The position numbers and the translations under genes are program-made. The notes under the pieces were generated by a model. The model had not been told where the DNA came from, ran no database searches, and saw nothing but the letters and a program-made list of their open reading frames with translations. Of a stretch of DNA of 37,515 nt, positions 16,351 through 23,893 are shown one piece after another. How positions within the stretch are numbered: position 1 is the stretch's first letter; every line of letters begins with the position of its first letter. This DNA comes from a virus. The stretch is from positions 1 to 37,515 of IMG/VR virus record IMGVR_UViG_3300031951_000533. One strand, given 5' to 3'.

Positions 16351-16886
16351 CAATTTTCTATCAAGATATATTGAATGTCTTTTCCTGATGGAAAGAATGC
16401 TTTGACAAGATGCATGAATTCATCCCATTGTGTTGGATGAATAGTTTGGCATCCCTCTGATGATGTCGAATTGAATCCACCCTTGTGAATATTGATGCCA
16501 AAAAACCCTGTTTCCTCTTTGTTTGTCACATCTCTTTGAACTGTCACTTTTTCTTCCTGCACCAATGCTTCATATTGCTTTGATTTTTCTTTTGACACAC
16601 CATGAATTCCAACCTTGTATTCATAAGTTCCTGCCTTTAATGATGCAAGCCCTTTGCCAATTTTATTGTTCATTCCGTGTCTCGATGGATCAGTGTTCGC
16701 ATTGAATGAATACATCAAATTTGGTTCAATGATGAAAATTGCATCATCATATATTCCGCGATCATTCACGCCCTTTCTTCCCATTTCATCTTTGAAATAT
16801 CCACGGACACCTACGATGCAAGGCACCTTGTATCCTGATGGCAATTTTGCAACCACTTGGCTTCTTGTCAATCTTGGTCTTGTCAT
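16350..16886 (-). CDS. L,D-transpeptidase/YkuD-like catalytic protein in the lysis cassette
   Basis: 178 residues. The end of the protein has FGINIHKGGFNSTSSEGCQT, with a His, then S-x-G-C, as in the HxG...S-x-G-C active site of L,D-transpeptidases. Phages carry such proteins near holins, where they probably act on peptidoglycan cross-links, though direct lysis activity is uncertain. There is no signal peptide or TM segment. It starts with ATGA overlap on the holin-like gene. A second wall enzyme, the GH19 protein at 19176-19775, belongs to the early region. Confidence 0.7.
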   Translation of the reverse strand: MTRPRLTRSQVVAKLPSGYKVPCIVGVRGYFKDEMGRKGVNDRGIYDDAIFIIEPNLMYSFNANTDPSRHGMNNKIGKGLASLKAGTYEYKVGIHGVSKEKSKQYEALVQEEKVTVQRDVTNKEETGFFGINIHKGGFNSTSSEGCQTIHPTQWDEFMHLVKAFFPSGKDIQYILIEN

Positions 16887-17119
16887 TCTGATTCACCAAA
16901 CATTTGTGAAATAAAAGTCCCTGTGACAGTCATCACCAAACAAAGCAATGCAATGCGTTCATATTCCATTATGTAGCAAATTCCTGCACCTGCTGTTCCT
17001 GATGCTGCAATGGCAATTCCAAGCCTTTTCATTGCCTGTGGTGTTGTCAGTTTCAATCCCTTGAATCCAAACAACACTTTCTTTGATTCCCTTTTCTTTC
17101 TTGTCTTGACATCAGTCAT
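16883..17119 (-). CDS. Holin-like membrane protein
   Basis: 78 residues from the ATG at 17119 (8-base overlap with the preceding gene); a longer frame starts at 17149. A strongly basic N-terminus (KTRKKRESKK) comes first, then two hydrophobic segments (GIAIAASGTAGAGICYIM and IALLCLVMTVTGTFISQMF) near the C-terminus. Small size, two TM segments and its place between a coiled-coil membrane protein and a wall enzyme fit a holin. Confidence 0.7.
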   Translation of the reverse strand: MTDVKTRKKRESKKVLFGFKGLKLTTPQAMKRLGIAIAASGTAGAGICYIMEYERIALLCLVMTVTGTFISQMFGESE

Positions 17120-17414
17120 GGCGATTGCTTTGAATGTTTGCAATGGCAATAAACAATTGATCTAGTCTTGCATTTAATGTTGAACCAAGTTCATGAATTG
17201 CTTTTGTGTTTTCCGCTTGGATTTCTTCAATTTCTCGGACTCTTGATTCAATGTGAGAAAGTTCAAATGCTCTTTGTGTTGCATCTTTAATTGTGTCTGC
17301 AATCAACTTTGCATTTGTGACATCGCGTTTGTGCAAATATTTGAAAAGCATCCACATCAATGTTGCTGCCGAAACAATCGATGCCAATATATTTTTGAGG
17401 ATTTCGAATTCCAT
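17112..17414 (-). CDS. XhlA-like / hemolysin-type coiled-coil membrane protein
   Basis: 100 residues. One N-terminal TM segment (LASIVSAATLMWMLFKYL), then a charged helical region with heptad-like spacing (HIESRVREIEEIQAEN, then STLNARLDQLFIAIANIQ). Phage lysis cassettes often carry this type next to the holin (XhlA with XhlB in PBSX-like phages), though the topology here is reversed. It is the first gene of the late operon, after an intergenic region with two hairpins and a palindrome. Confidence 0.65.
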   Translation of the reverse strand: MEFEILKNILASIVSAATLMWMLFKYLHKRDVTNAKLIADTIKDATQRAFELSHIESRVREIEEIQAENTKAIHELGSTLNARLDQLFIAIANIQSNRHD

Positions 17415-17439
17415 TGCAATTTCATTTCAGGTAAGAAAA

Positions 17440-17469
17440 CAGGGCATCCAATCAAATTGAAATGCCCTG
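17440..17469 (-). terminator. Leader hairpin before the lysis genes
   Basis: CAGGGCAT (17440-17447) pairs with ATGCCCTG (17462-17469). On the minus strand the stem is followed by TTTTCTTACC, then by the first late gene 25 bases further. The T-run is short, so attenuation or an antitermination site fits better than full termination. Confidence 0.6.
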
Positions 17470-17500
17470 CTGGGCATAGGGATGATGAAAATGGATGACC

Positions 17501-17515
17501 ATTCACAATGTGAAT
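17501..17515. promoter_or_regulatory. Perfect palindrome, operator candidate
   Basis: ATTCACA-A-TGTGAAT is a perfect 15-base palindrome in the 236-base gap between early and late operons, 32 bases from the leader hairpin. Its form (7-base arms around a single base) is typical of a dimeric repressor or activator site. No strong promoter is visible beside it; TCTATTTGC on the minus strand near 17540 is only a weak -7 candidate. Confidence 0.45.
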
Positions 17516-17570
17516 TTCGCAAAAAAATCAACGCAAATAGAATTTGTGGAAAAATTCATTTGCATAAAAT

Positions 17571-17606
17571 AAAAAAGAGCATACCAACACGCCCGTTGAT
17601 ATGCTC
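17571..17606 (-). terminator. Rho-independent terminator of the early operon
   Basis: Arms at 17577-17588 and 17595-17606 pair over 12 bp with one G-U wobble, around a 6-base loop. On the minus strand the stem is followed by TTTTTTATTTT. It lies 45 bases after the last early gene (stop at 17651), separating early from late genes. The apparent 61-codon frame across it (17503-17688) is not counted as a gene. Confidence 0.88.
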
Positions 17607-17650
17607 CAAATGATTGCAAGTTCCCCAATGCCATTTCAACTGCCGTCACG

Positions 17651-17818
17651 CTATGATTGTTCAGATGTTTGCCTTCTAATTTGGGCATGAATCATCCTTA
17701 GTGCTGTTTCTTCAGCCTGTTTCCGTGTCATCCTTGCATCATGTTCCAATATGCCTGCATATTCTTCAAACAAGTCTTTCAATTCATCGGGAATTGCAAA
17801 ATAAGGAATCATTTTCAT
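17651..17818 (-). CDS. Small helical protein, last gene of the early operon
   Basis: 55 residues beginning MKMIPYFAIPDELKDLF, with a second helix (ARMTRKQAEETALRMI) and a polar tail (RRQTSEQS). Codon use is like the neighbouring genes, and its ATG overlaps the stop of the previous gene as ATGA, which supports a real gene. No known family recognised. A strong terminator follows. Confidence 0.6.
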   Translation of the reverse strand: MKMIPYFAIPDELKDLFEEYAGILEHDARMTRKQAEETALRMIHAQIRRQTSEQS

Positions 17819-18021
17819 TTCCAATTTGCCCTTTCAAATCTGCACCAATATTTTCCACGCTTTACTTTGTCACAATAAACACACCTGAAAACCTCCACAC
17901 GCTTTGAAAACTCAAATGTGCATAGTTCATTCAATTGTGGTCTATTTGAACCAATAGCAAGCCCTTCAATGGCATCAAATGTAATTTTGCGAGCTTCAAT
18001 ATAGTCAATAATGGGAATCAC
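17815..18021 (-). CDS. Small Cys-containing (zinc-knuckle-like) protein with GTG start
   Basis: 68 residues. I choose the GTG at 18021, which overlaps the previous stop (GTGA), rather than the ATG further upstream at 18114, because the TM protein gene occupies that stretch in another frame. The C-terminal part has CVYCDKVKRGKYWC, a C-x2-C-x9-C cluster with basic residues, possibly metal-binding. The N-terminal half (IEARKITFDAIEGLAIG) looks helical. Function unknown. Confidence 0.55.
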   Translation of the reverse strand: MIPIIDYIEARKITFDAIEGLAIGSNRPQLNELCTFEFSKRVEVFRCVYCDKVKRGKYWCRFERANWK

Positions 18022-18194
18022 TGATTTAATACACCGAATGTATTGATGAATTCCCCTGCCACGCGATAAAGTGCAACCGCCATTCCTGCACAAATAACAG
18101 AAATAATGCACCAAATGATTTCAACTGAATTTTCTGCAATCCAAAGTCCTAATGACTTTGTCCACGATGTTATTTTTCTAATGAATTTCAACAT
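18018..18194 (-). CDS. Small single-TM protein
   Basis: 58 residues. An amphipathic basic N-terminus (MLKFIRKITSWTKSLG) precedes one hydrophobic segment (VEIIWCIISVICAGMAVAL, about 24-42). It overlaps the next gene by 4 bases (GTGA). Function unknown; one of four very small membrane proteins in the early region or late leader. Confidence 0.55.
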   Translation of the reverse strand: MLKFIRKITSWTKSLGLWIAENSVEIIWCIISVICAGMAVALYRVAGEFINTFGVLNQ

Positions 18195-18291
18195 GATTCA
18201 TCTCCATAATGTTTCAAAATAAAACAAGCAGAATTCCCATGATATTCTGCCTGTTCCTTCGGAGCAATAAACGGGAAGCCATTGCCATCAT

Positions 18292-18456
18292 CTATGCCTG
18301 TTCATCTTTCAAGTCTTCCCAATTCAAAGCAAAATAGTATGCTAATTGAGTCACTTCCAATGGTGTCAATTCTTCACCATTGATGACAAACATTTGTGCA
18401 TCCTGCAATTCATCAACATGCAATTTGCCATCTTTTTCAATACAGTTCAAATTCAT
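18292..18456 (-). CDS. Small acidic protein
   Basis: 54 residues beginning MNLNCIEKDGKLHVDELQ and ending NWEDLKDEQA. It starts inside the end of the preceding gene (20-base overlap, different frame). Codon use matches its neighbours. No family recognised. Between its stop and the next gene (18195-18291) I see a 30-codon open stretch without a normal start codon. Confidence 0.5.
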   Translation of the reverse strand: MNLNCIEKDGKLHVDELQDAQMFVINGEELTPLEVTQLAYYFALNWEDLKDEQA

Positions 18457-18745
18457 CTTCATTGCCGTTGATTGCGTTGATTGATTCCAAATAACTATCA
18501 GCCATCGCCATTGCTTTCTTTTCAGATTTTGTTTTCAGTTCAATGTTGACAACATTGCCTGATTCCAAACCAAAAACACGCAATGCCAATTTGCCTGATG
18601 CATCTGTTTTTATTTGTGCTTTGAAATAACAGTCAAGAACACCACCTGTTTTTACCAATCCATTGTTTTCATGAATCCAATCATGTGATGTCTTTTTCAT
18701 GGTCAAATCAAAATGGTGACATGAGATCGGAAATTGAATTTTCAT
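18437..18745 (-). CDS. Hypothetical early protein
   Basis: 102 residues from the ATG at 18745 (KIQFPISCHHFDLTMKK). It contains a beta-rich middle (GGVLDCYFKAQIKTD, KLALRVFGLES) and a helical acidic end. It overlaps the DUF3127-like gene by 38 bases and follows it, so it may act with that protein in DNA metabolism. No motif identified. Confidence 0.65.
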   Translation of the reverse strand: MKIQFPISCHHFDLTMKKTSHDWIHENNGLVKTGGVLDCYFKAQIKTDASGKLALRVFGLESGNVVNIELKTKSEKKAMAMADSYLESINAINGNEDEFELY

Positions 18746-19043
18746 TGTATTCCCTTTGCTGTGTTTTAATTTCCCATGCAACCAAACTGTTCATCTGTCC
18801 TTTGGTTCCATCTTTCTTTTGATATATTCTGCCACGCAAATCACACTTTGCAAACACTTGACTTCCAATGCGAACGCCATCTAATTTTTCACATGTATTG
18901 CCTGTTGCTTCGCATTTGATATGCTGCAAGTAGTTTCCGTTTGGAATCTCCAATATGAAATCACGCTTTTTGAATTTGTCTGTGATTTGCTGTGTTGGAT
19001 AAACTTCATGCAATGTTCCGTTCAACTCTACTGATAACGACAT
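18708..19043 (-). CDS. DUF3127-like OB-fold protein
   Basis: 111 residues from the ATG at 19043. The order VYPTQQITDKFKKRDFILEI, IKCEATGNTCEKLDGVRIG, VFAKCDLRGRIYQ, then LVAWEI matches the DUF3127 pattern (a beta strand ending in KRE, a G-x-x-V turn, LRGRE-like strand, W-x-I end). DUF3127 proteins occur mainly in Bacteroidota and their phages and are thought to act in place of a single-stranded DNA-binding protein. No standard SSB is visible elsewhere in this genome. Confidence 0.75.
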   Translation of the reverse strand: MSLSVELNGTLHEVYPTQQITDKFKKRDFILEIPNGNYLQHIKCEATGNTCEKLDGVRIGSQVFAKCDLRGRIYQKKDGTKGQMNSLVAWEIKTQQREYNENSISDLMSPF

Positions 19044-19047
19044 TTTT

Positions 19048-19179
19048 TTACATCCTGAAATATTCATATAAAAACAACAATTCCTTCACTGCATGAATGC
19101 AAATTGCAATACATGCCATAAGCAAAGTGAAGCCAAGAAATGCATCAATCCATTTTGGTCTTTTGTCCATGTTCATCAT
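19048..19179 (-). CDS. Small single-TM protein next to the endolysin
   Basis: 43 residues (MMNMDKRPKWIDAFLGF...) with one hydrophobic segment (FLGFTLLMACIAICIHAV) and a short C-terminal tail. Its first ATG overlaps the endolysin TGA as ATGA. With the GH19 enzyme just upstream, a holin or pinholin-like role is possible, but only position supports it. Confidence 0.55.
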   Translation of the reverse strand: MMNMDKRPKWIDAFLGFTLLMACIAICIHAVKELLFLYEYFRM

Positions 19180-19775
19180 CCTTTCAATAATTGATAGTAA
19201 TATACGAAATGTTTATATCGTGCATGCAATCCAAGTTTTCCACCATTCACTTTTTTTGTGACTTGCTCACAAATTTCCAATGATGCGCCTTTGTCTGCAA
19301 TTTGATTTAATTTGGCTGAATCCCAAAACCATGCTGCGCTAAATAATGGATATTTGGTTGCAATCCAATCAGGATTGTTCAAAATGTCTTCAGGCAATAG
19401 TTTATCAAGAATCACATATTTGTTGCGCCCTGTGACTTGTATGAACCCCCTGCCACGATATTTGAATCCATCGCCTGATGATTCATCACGATTGCCAAGT
19501 CTGTTTGCATAAACTTTATTGCCTATTCGTTCAGGATGCATTGCATATCCCCTCGTCGATTCAGACGAAGGGAAATGCCTTGGAAATACTTGCATCAATC
19601 TTTTTTCAGAATACTTCATGTTTTCAGAAACAGATTTGAACCCGCCTGATTCATGATGACATTGACTCAAAAAATGAGACAATCGCAATGGTGTGTTGAT
19701 TTGATATTTGTCAATGATTTCAGGCAATTCATCAGTCACTTTTTTGGGAAGTTTTGTCAATAATGCAATGTTCAT
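19176..19775 (-). CDS. Endolysin, glycoside hydrolase family 19 (chitinase-like)
   Basis: 199 residues. GH19 features: the first catalytic Glu in FLSQCHHESGGFKSVSENMKY, then ANRLGNRDESSGDGFKYRGR followed by GFIQVTGRNKY, and YPLFSAAWFWDS. Phages use this family to cut peptidoglycan. No signal peptide or TM segment, so export needs a holin. I chose the ATG at 19775 (2 bases past the previous gene's stop) over a TTG at 19787. It lies in the early region, far from the lysis-like cassette at 16350-17414. Confidence 0.9.
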   Translation of the reverse strand: MNIALLTKLPKKVTDELPEIIDKYQINTPLRLSHFLSQCHHESGGFKSVSENMKYSEKRLMQVFPRHFPSSESTRGYAMHPERIGNKVYANRLGNRDESSGDGFKYRGRGFIQVTGRNKYVILDKLLPEDILNNPDWIATKYPLFSAAWFWDSAKLNQIADKGASLEICEQVTKKVNGGKLGLHARYKHFVYYYQLLKG

Positions 19776-19776
19776 T

Positions 19777-20160
19777 TTAGAATCCAATATAGTCTTTTGA
19801 TCTTTGTTTTTTCGCTTTTACTTTTTCAGCATATGGCAATGTTTCAATCAACAAATCATTCAATTGCTCTTCATAAATTGCAGAACCATAATCCTGTTGA
19901 CCATCCGACCATAACCCCATCAATGACTCATGATCAATATTGAATTGAACCATGCCTTTTTTGAACCATGCCTTTCTGATTCCATCTTCCCATTCTTTGA
20001 CAATATACATCCTGAATCCATTGTCCAAAAACCAATCAATCAAATATTCTCTGTCTTTCAAATTCCACATTGAATATTTCCTGCCCAAATCTTCATGCGT
20101 TCCTGATGACAAGTCTAATTTGTGCAAATATATTCCATAATCATTTTTTCTTTTTACCAT
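19777..20160 (-). CDS. Hypothetical early protein
   Basis: 127 residues, basic N-terminus (MVKRKNDYGIYLHKLDL), aromatic-rich middle (KDREYLIDWFLDNGFRMYIV, WFKKGMVQFNID) and a Lys-rich end (EKVKAKKQRSKDY). No domain recognised. It lies 1 base before the endolysin start and after a 16-base gap from the preceding gene. Confidence 0.65.
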   Translation of the reverse strand: MVKRKNDYGIYLHKLDLSSGTHEDLGRKYSMWNLKDREYLIDWFLDNGFRMYIVKEWEDGIRKAWFKKGMVQFNIDHESLMGLWSDGQQDYGSAIYEEQLNDLLIETLPYAEKVKAKKQRSKDYIGF

Positions 20161-20176
20161 TTTATTTTTCCTTTGT

Positions 20177-20422
20177 TTAATCTTTTACAATGTAATTTTT
20201 CCCATCAAATGAAATTGCATCATCCCAAATGTTGAACGCAATCGCATCAACTTCATAATTCCATGAATTCAAATCGCTATCATAATTTGCCATGTTTGTT
20301 TTGATAACATTTTGTGCATCATCCAATGCATAAAATCCGTTTGAATATTCAATTACATTTTCGGCAAATTTGCGGACATCATCTCTGTTTATCGTTATGC
20401 ATTCATTTATCTTCTTCATCAT
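20177..20422 (-). CDS. Hypothetical early protein
   Basis: 81 acidic residues (INRDDVRKFAENVIEYSNGF, ALDDAQNVIKTNM). Mixed helix/strand prediction by eye, no motif. It starts with ATGA overlap on the previous gene. Confidence 0.6.
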   Translation of the reverse strand: MMKKINECITINRDDVRKFAENVIEYSNGFYALDDAQNVIKTNMANYDSDLNSWNYEVDAIAFNIWDDAISFDGKNYIVKD

Positions 20423-20733
20423 TCTTCATCCTCTCCTGATTTGTTTTCATCAATAAATTTCTTCAATGCTTTTGCGTATCCATACTTATCAGCATATGTG
20501 AACATTTCAACAAGTCTATTTGTATTTTCCATTGCCTCTTTTGATTCATAGAATTCATAATAGAATTCATCAAATGTTTTTCCATAGGAATCTTGGCCAT
20601 ATAAAAATGCCCTTCTGATGTGATGCCTTTCCAATGTTTTTGCTGTTGTGAAAATGTAATCAGGAATGAATCCAAATTCCTGATGCATATCTTCGAGCCA
20701 TCCAACCGTTGTCAATGTGTTTTTCTCTTTCAT
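20419..20733 (-). CDS. Hypothetical early protein
   Basis: 104 residues from the ATG at 20733, which overlaps the nuclease stop as ATGA. The frame is open further upstream to 20817 but that part shadows the nuclease gene. Rich in aromatic and charged residues (DEFYYEFYESKEAMENTN) with an acidic end (ENKSGEDEE). No family recognised. Confidence 0.6.
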   Translation of the reverse strand: MKEKNTLTTVGWLEDMHQEFGFIPDYIFTTAKTLERHHIRRAFLYGQDSYGKTFDEFYYEFYESKEAMENTNRLVEMFTYADKYGYAKALKKFIDENKSGEDEE

Positions 20734-21071
20734 GCCTTCTGCTCCAAACATTTTTTGATTTGTGAATATGTTTCTGCTTTCTTGATTTGATCTGTTGTGA
20801 ACCTCAAAACCCGCCATCCTTCAGATGTTGCAATGTTGTATTTTTCCATGTCTGATTTGTAGCCAACGCCTCTTGTATGCCTGCCTTGAATCCAAATACC
20901 GCCTTCAATTTCAACTGCCAATTTCTCATTCATCCATGCAAAGTCAAATCTGAATCTTCGCTTGTCTGTCACTTTGACTTCCTGCATCGGTTCCTGAATT
21001 CCGTATGTCTTGCATAACTGCAAAAATACAATTGCATTCTTTTTCTCCTTTGACTTTCCATCTGTCACCAT
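20730..21071 (-). CDS. Vsr/DUF559-type endonuclease
   Basis: 113 residues. FRFDFAWMNEKLAVEIEGG gives a PD-(D/E)xK-like D...E-x-E site, followed by WIQGRHTRGVGY, MEKYNIATSEGWRVLRFT and a C-terminal helix, the usual shape of Vsr/DUF559 restriction-fold nucleases in phages. It may act as a nicking or branch-cutting enzyme in replication. It overlaps the primase-helicase stop by 7 bases. Confidence 0.8.
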   Translation of the reverse strand: MVTDGKSKEKKNAIVFLQLCKTYGIQEPMQEVKVTDKRRFRFDFAWMNEKLAVEIEGGIWIQGRHTRGVGYKSDMEKYNIATSEGWRVLRFTTDQIKKAETYSQIKKCLEQKA

Positions 21072-22783
21072 GTTTGCCCCTCAAATGTTTGTAATTCAGA
21101 ATAAGATTGTGTTGGAACATCATATTGAAAATGAATTCCCATTTTGTTGACTTTGCCAATGTATTTATTCTTGACTTTAGCAATCATGATTCTTGCAAGT
21201 GATTTGCCATCCATTTCAAAGTCTCTATGAACAATCATGATATTGTGTGGAATGTTGTAAAAATTTGATGAACCTGAAATTGAATAAGGTGTTGGGACTT
21301 CATAATTTCCAAAATTGTCCAATGACTGCATCTTTCTAGGATGTGCAATTAAGACAATATGAATTCCTGTCTTTGATGCAAACATTCTCATTTTCGCGAG
21401 CATCCTTCCAACATACAAATTTTCAGTTTCGCCTTTTGCCATTTGCATTTCTAAATTATTCCACGGATCAATAACAAGCATATTGATTCCAAACCTACGC
21501 AATAGCAAACGGGCTGTTGCCAAGACATCATCAAGGGCAAATGTATCTGAATCAGGCATGATATAAAACAAATGTTTTCCAATCCATGACAAAGCCTTTG
21601 CCATTGTTTCCTTTGTCATCCTGTTTCTATTTCCATTTTCAAAAGGTTGCTTGGTGAATATCTCACATAATCGCATCAACCAAATTTCAGGCGATGGATT
21701 TTCAGGTGAAAATACTGCTGTCTTCCATCCTGCATGTTCAGCCAATGCAATAGTGATATGGTCAATGAAATTTGATTTCCCAAATGACGGCACGCCTGAT
21801 ACAACAGTCAATTGTCCTGCATGCCATGTGAAGTGATTATCAAATCTTGGAAAAATTCCTGTCACTGCGCCATCTTGGAATCCATGTTCATAGATATCCA
21901 TCATTGATTGCATGAAATCTGTTGCCAATTTCACGCCTTCAATTGGGTATTGCTCTGATTCTGCAATCAATTTGTATAGGTATTCAGAACCATGTTTCAT
22001 CAAGACATCATTGGCATCTTTGCAACCATCAGGAAACCTAACAATGCGACATCTTTCTTTTCCAAAACGCCTTGCCAATTCTTCGCATAATCGTCTTCCA
22101 ACTGCATCAGCATCCACGGCAATATGAATTTCATCAATGCCATCAAAATAGTCAATGCAATTGTCAACATAGGACATTTTTGCAATGATGTTTTTTGCAT
22201 CAGGATTAACACCGCCTTCTGGTACGGAAACTACATTCTGAATCCCTGCCTGAACAAATGATAATGCATCAATTTCACCTTCGCAAATGATTGCATATGA
22301 CTTGTCCTTGATTGAATCCAAACGGTAAAAACATTTATATCCATCTTTTGTTTGTCTGAATTCCTTTTGTTCTATTCCCCTATATTTAACATTGACAACT
22401 TCATCATTCATGATGTACGGAAATGCAATCCAATCTTTTCCATATGCTGAATATGTCACTACCTTTTCTGATTCCAACACATCTTTGCTGATGCCACGCG
22501 ATTTGAAATATTCAATCATCGCGTCTGATTTATTATCATTGTGGAATTTCACTGGTTTGGGTTGTGGTGGTGCTTGCCATGTTTGTTTTGCTTCTTTTGT
22601 TGTGATTCCACCGCTCCAACCACAATGATGACAAAGCCATGTTTTTTCATCAACATTTACAGACAAACATCTTTCATTTGGATGGTTCTGCCTAGTGTGT
22701 GAACATTCAGGGCATAATGTTCTTTGCTGTCCTTTGAATTTTGCATCAATTCCTTTGATGCCATAATCAAGAAAACTATTCAT
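21065..22783 (-). CDS. DNA primase-helicase (T7 gp4-like)
   Basis: 572 residues. A zinc-binding domain has Cys24, Cys27, Cys51 and Cys54 (CPEC and CHHC). TOPRIM motifs are ICEGEIDAL (166-174) and VDADAVG (223-229). The helicase half has Walker A GVPSFGKSN (330-338), Walker B MLVIDPWNN (435-443) and an IVLIAHPRK segment. It would prime and unwind at the fork. No DNA polymerase is found, so host polymerase is probably recruited. Confidence 0.93.
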   Translation of the reverse strand: MNSFLDYGIKGIDAKFKGQQRTLCPECSHTRQNHPNERCLSVNVDEKTWLCHHCGWSGGITTKEAKQTWQAPPQPKPVKFHNDNKSDAMIEYFKSRGISKDVLESEKVVTYSAYGKDWIAFPYIMNDEVVNVKYRGIEQKEFRQTKDGYKCFYRLDSIKDKSYAIICEGEIDALSFVQAGIQNVVSVPEGGVNPDAKNIIAKMSYVDNCIDYFDGIDEIHIAVDADAVGRRLCEELARRFGKERCRIVRFPDGCKDANDVLMKHGSEYLYKLIAESEQYPIEGVKLATDFMQSMMDIYEHGFQDGAVTGIFPRFDNHFTWHAGQLTVVSGVPSFGKSNFIDHITIALAEHAGWKTAVFSPENPSPEIWLMRLCEIFTKQPFENGNRNRMTKETMAKALSWIGKHLFYIMPDSDTFALDDVLATARLLLRRFGINMLVIDPWNNLEMQMAKGETENLYVGRMLAKMRMFASKTGIHIVLIAHPRKMQSLDNFGNYEVPTPYSISGSSNFYNIPHNIMIVHRDFEMDGKSLARIMIAKVKNKYIGKVNKMGIHFQYDVPTQSYSELQTFEGQTW

Positions 22784-23058
22784 GGCATTTGCTCTCCAAT
22801 ATCTTCAAAGTATGTTGCCAATGCTGATTCAAGAATTGTACGCTGTGACTGGTTGTACTTTATAGATAATACTCGGACATGATTCACAATGTCTTCTTTC
22901 AACCTTACACCAAAAGGAACATATTTGATTGCATTTGGATTTGGTTTTGGACCTCTCTTTTTTGGCTGTGCATCTTCCTTTAATTTTTTTGATTTTGGTG
23001 CAATTGCAGATTTTTCAATTCGCTGTTTTTCAAATTTCAATTGTTCTGATAGTTTCAT
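22780..23058 (-). CDS. Small basic DNA-binding protein, ribbon-helix-helix/AT-hook-like
   Basis: 92 residues from the ATG at 23058. A Lys-rich N-terminal half with PKKRGPKPNPN (AT-hook-like), then PFGVRLKEDIVNHVRVLSIK and SQRTILESALATYFEDI, which fit a ribbon-helix-helix fold. It may regulate early genes or assist at the origin. It overlaps its neighbours by 4 bases at each end. Confidence 0.6.
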   Translation of the reverse strand: MKLSEQLKFEKQRIEKSAIAPKSKKLKEDAQPKKRGPKPNPNAIKYVPFGVRLKEDIVNHVRVLSIKYNQSQRTILESALATYFEDIGEQMP

Positions 23059-23183
23059 TGTTTGTTCCTTTGATTCGTAATCCATTCTAAAAATAATAAT
23101 GTCACTGTAATTAAAGCGCCTGATGCAAATATTGCAAATGCTGTGATAAATAAAAATACCAATGTTTCAAATACTATGTCCAT
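23055..23183 (-). CDS. Very small TM protein
   Basis: 42 residues, mostly hydrophobic (FETLVFLFITAFAIFAS, then ALITVTLLFLEW) with a short polar end. It starts 2 bases after the glycosyltransferase stop and overlaps the next ATG (ATGA). Function unknown. Confidence 0.5.
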   Translation of the reverse strand: MDIVFETLVFLFITAFAIFASGALITVTLLFLEWITNQRNKQ

Positions 23184-23185
23184 GA

Positions 23186-23893
23186 TCAAGCCGTAATATA
23201 GTGAAAATACTTCAAATGATTTTTGCGCAAAAATTGCAATGTTTCTGCATATTCATCATGGTTGATTCCAACAGTTTGTGATCCGACATGATGAACATAG
23301 GAACGGCCTACAAAATGCTTCAACCCTTTGTCTGCCATCATTAGGCATTGCACATCATCTGAATATTGGTTGATTGATAAAAAATCAATCCATGATTCCC
23401 TTCTGATGACTGCACAAATTGGAGCAATGATGTCTGTTTCAACAATCCTGTTTTCATGATTAAATTTCAAATTGACAATCTGTGTTTCCCTATCATGCCA
23501 CCTGATATTTTGCATGCCTCTTGCAAAATTAGAACGGCATGCCAAATATCCAACATTCTCTGAATCATAATTCATGAGAGCTTTCCAATCAGATTGCAAC
23601 AATGAAAATGTCGTTGGATCAAAAACAATATCATCATTAGCCACAATGATTGTGTCATGCTTTTCAAATGCCCTTTGACATATGAAATTATAGGCATCAC
23701 CAAAATTGTTTGCTGTGGACTTTACAAGGTGCATTGAATGCCATCTTGAATGATAATCAATTGAATCAATTCCAGAATGCGCAATGTATATTTCAACTGA
23801 TGATGGCACATATTTCTCAATTGATTTCAGCATGACAGGAAGATTCTTTGCATGAACAGTGCTGATGCAAATTGCCGTGATTTTATTTTGCAT
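23186..23893 (-). CDS. GT2-like glycosyltransferase in the replication region
   Basis: 235 residues. An N-terminal ITAICISTVHAKNLPVMLKS strand/helix, a middle DTIIVANDDIVFDPT with an acidic D-D site, and a later IIAPICAVIRRESW segment with DKGLKHFVGRSYVHH resemble GT-A fold enzymes that use nucleotide-sugars. It differs from the tail-module glycosyltransferase in motif spacing. Its early position points to action on the host cell or on DNA rather than the virion. It overlaps the upstream gene by 11 bases. Confidence 0.7.
   Translation of the reverse strand: MQNKITAICISTVHAKNLPVMLKSIEKYVPSSVEIYIAHSGIDSIDYHSRWHSMHLVKSTANNFGDAYNFICQRAFEKHDTIIVANDDIVFDPTTFSLLQSDWKALMNYDSENVGYLACRSNFARGMQNIRWHDRETQIVNLKFNHENRIVETDIIAPICAVIRRESWIDFLSINQYSDDVQCLMMADKGLKHFVGRSYVHHVGSQTVGINHDEYAETLQFLRKNHLKYFHYITA

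Noticed and set aside
17503-17688. 61-codon open frame on the minus strand between the early and late operons
   Set aside because: It runs through the strong terminator and the palindrome, starts inside a better-supported gene, and its codon use after residue 40 is unlike the other genes.
18195-18291. 30-codon stretch ending TGT TGA just before the TM gene at 18194
   Set aside because: Codon use looks genuine (KEQAEYHGNSACFILKHYG), but there is no ATG, GTG or TTG in frame after the upstream stop, so I do not call a gene.
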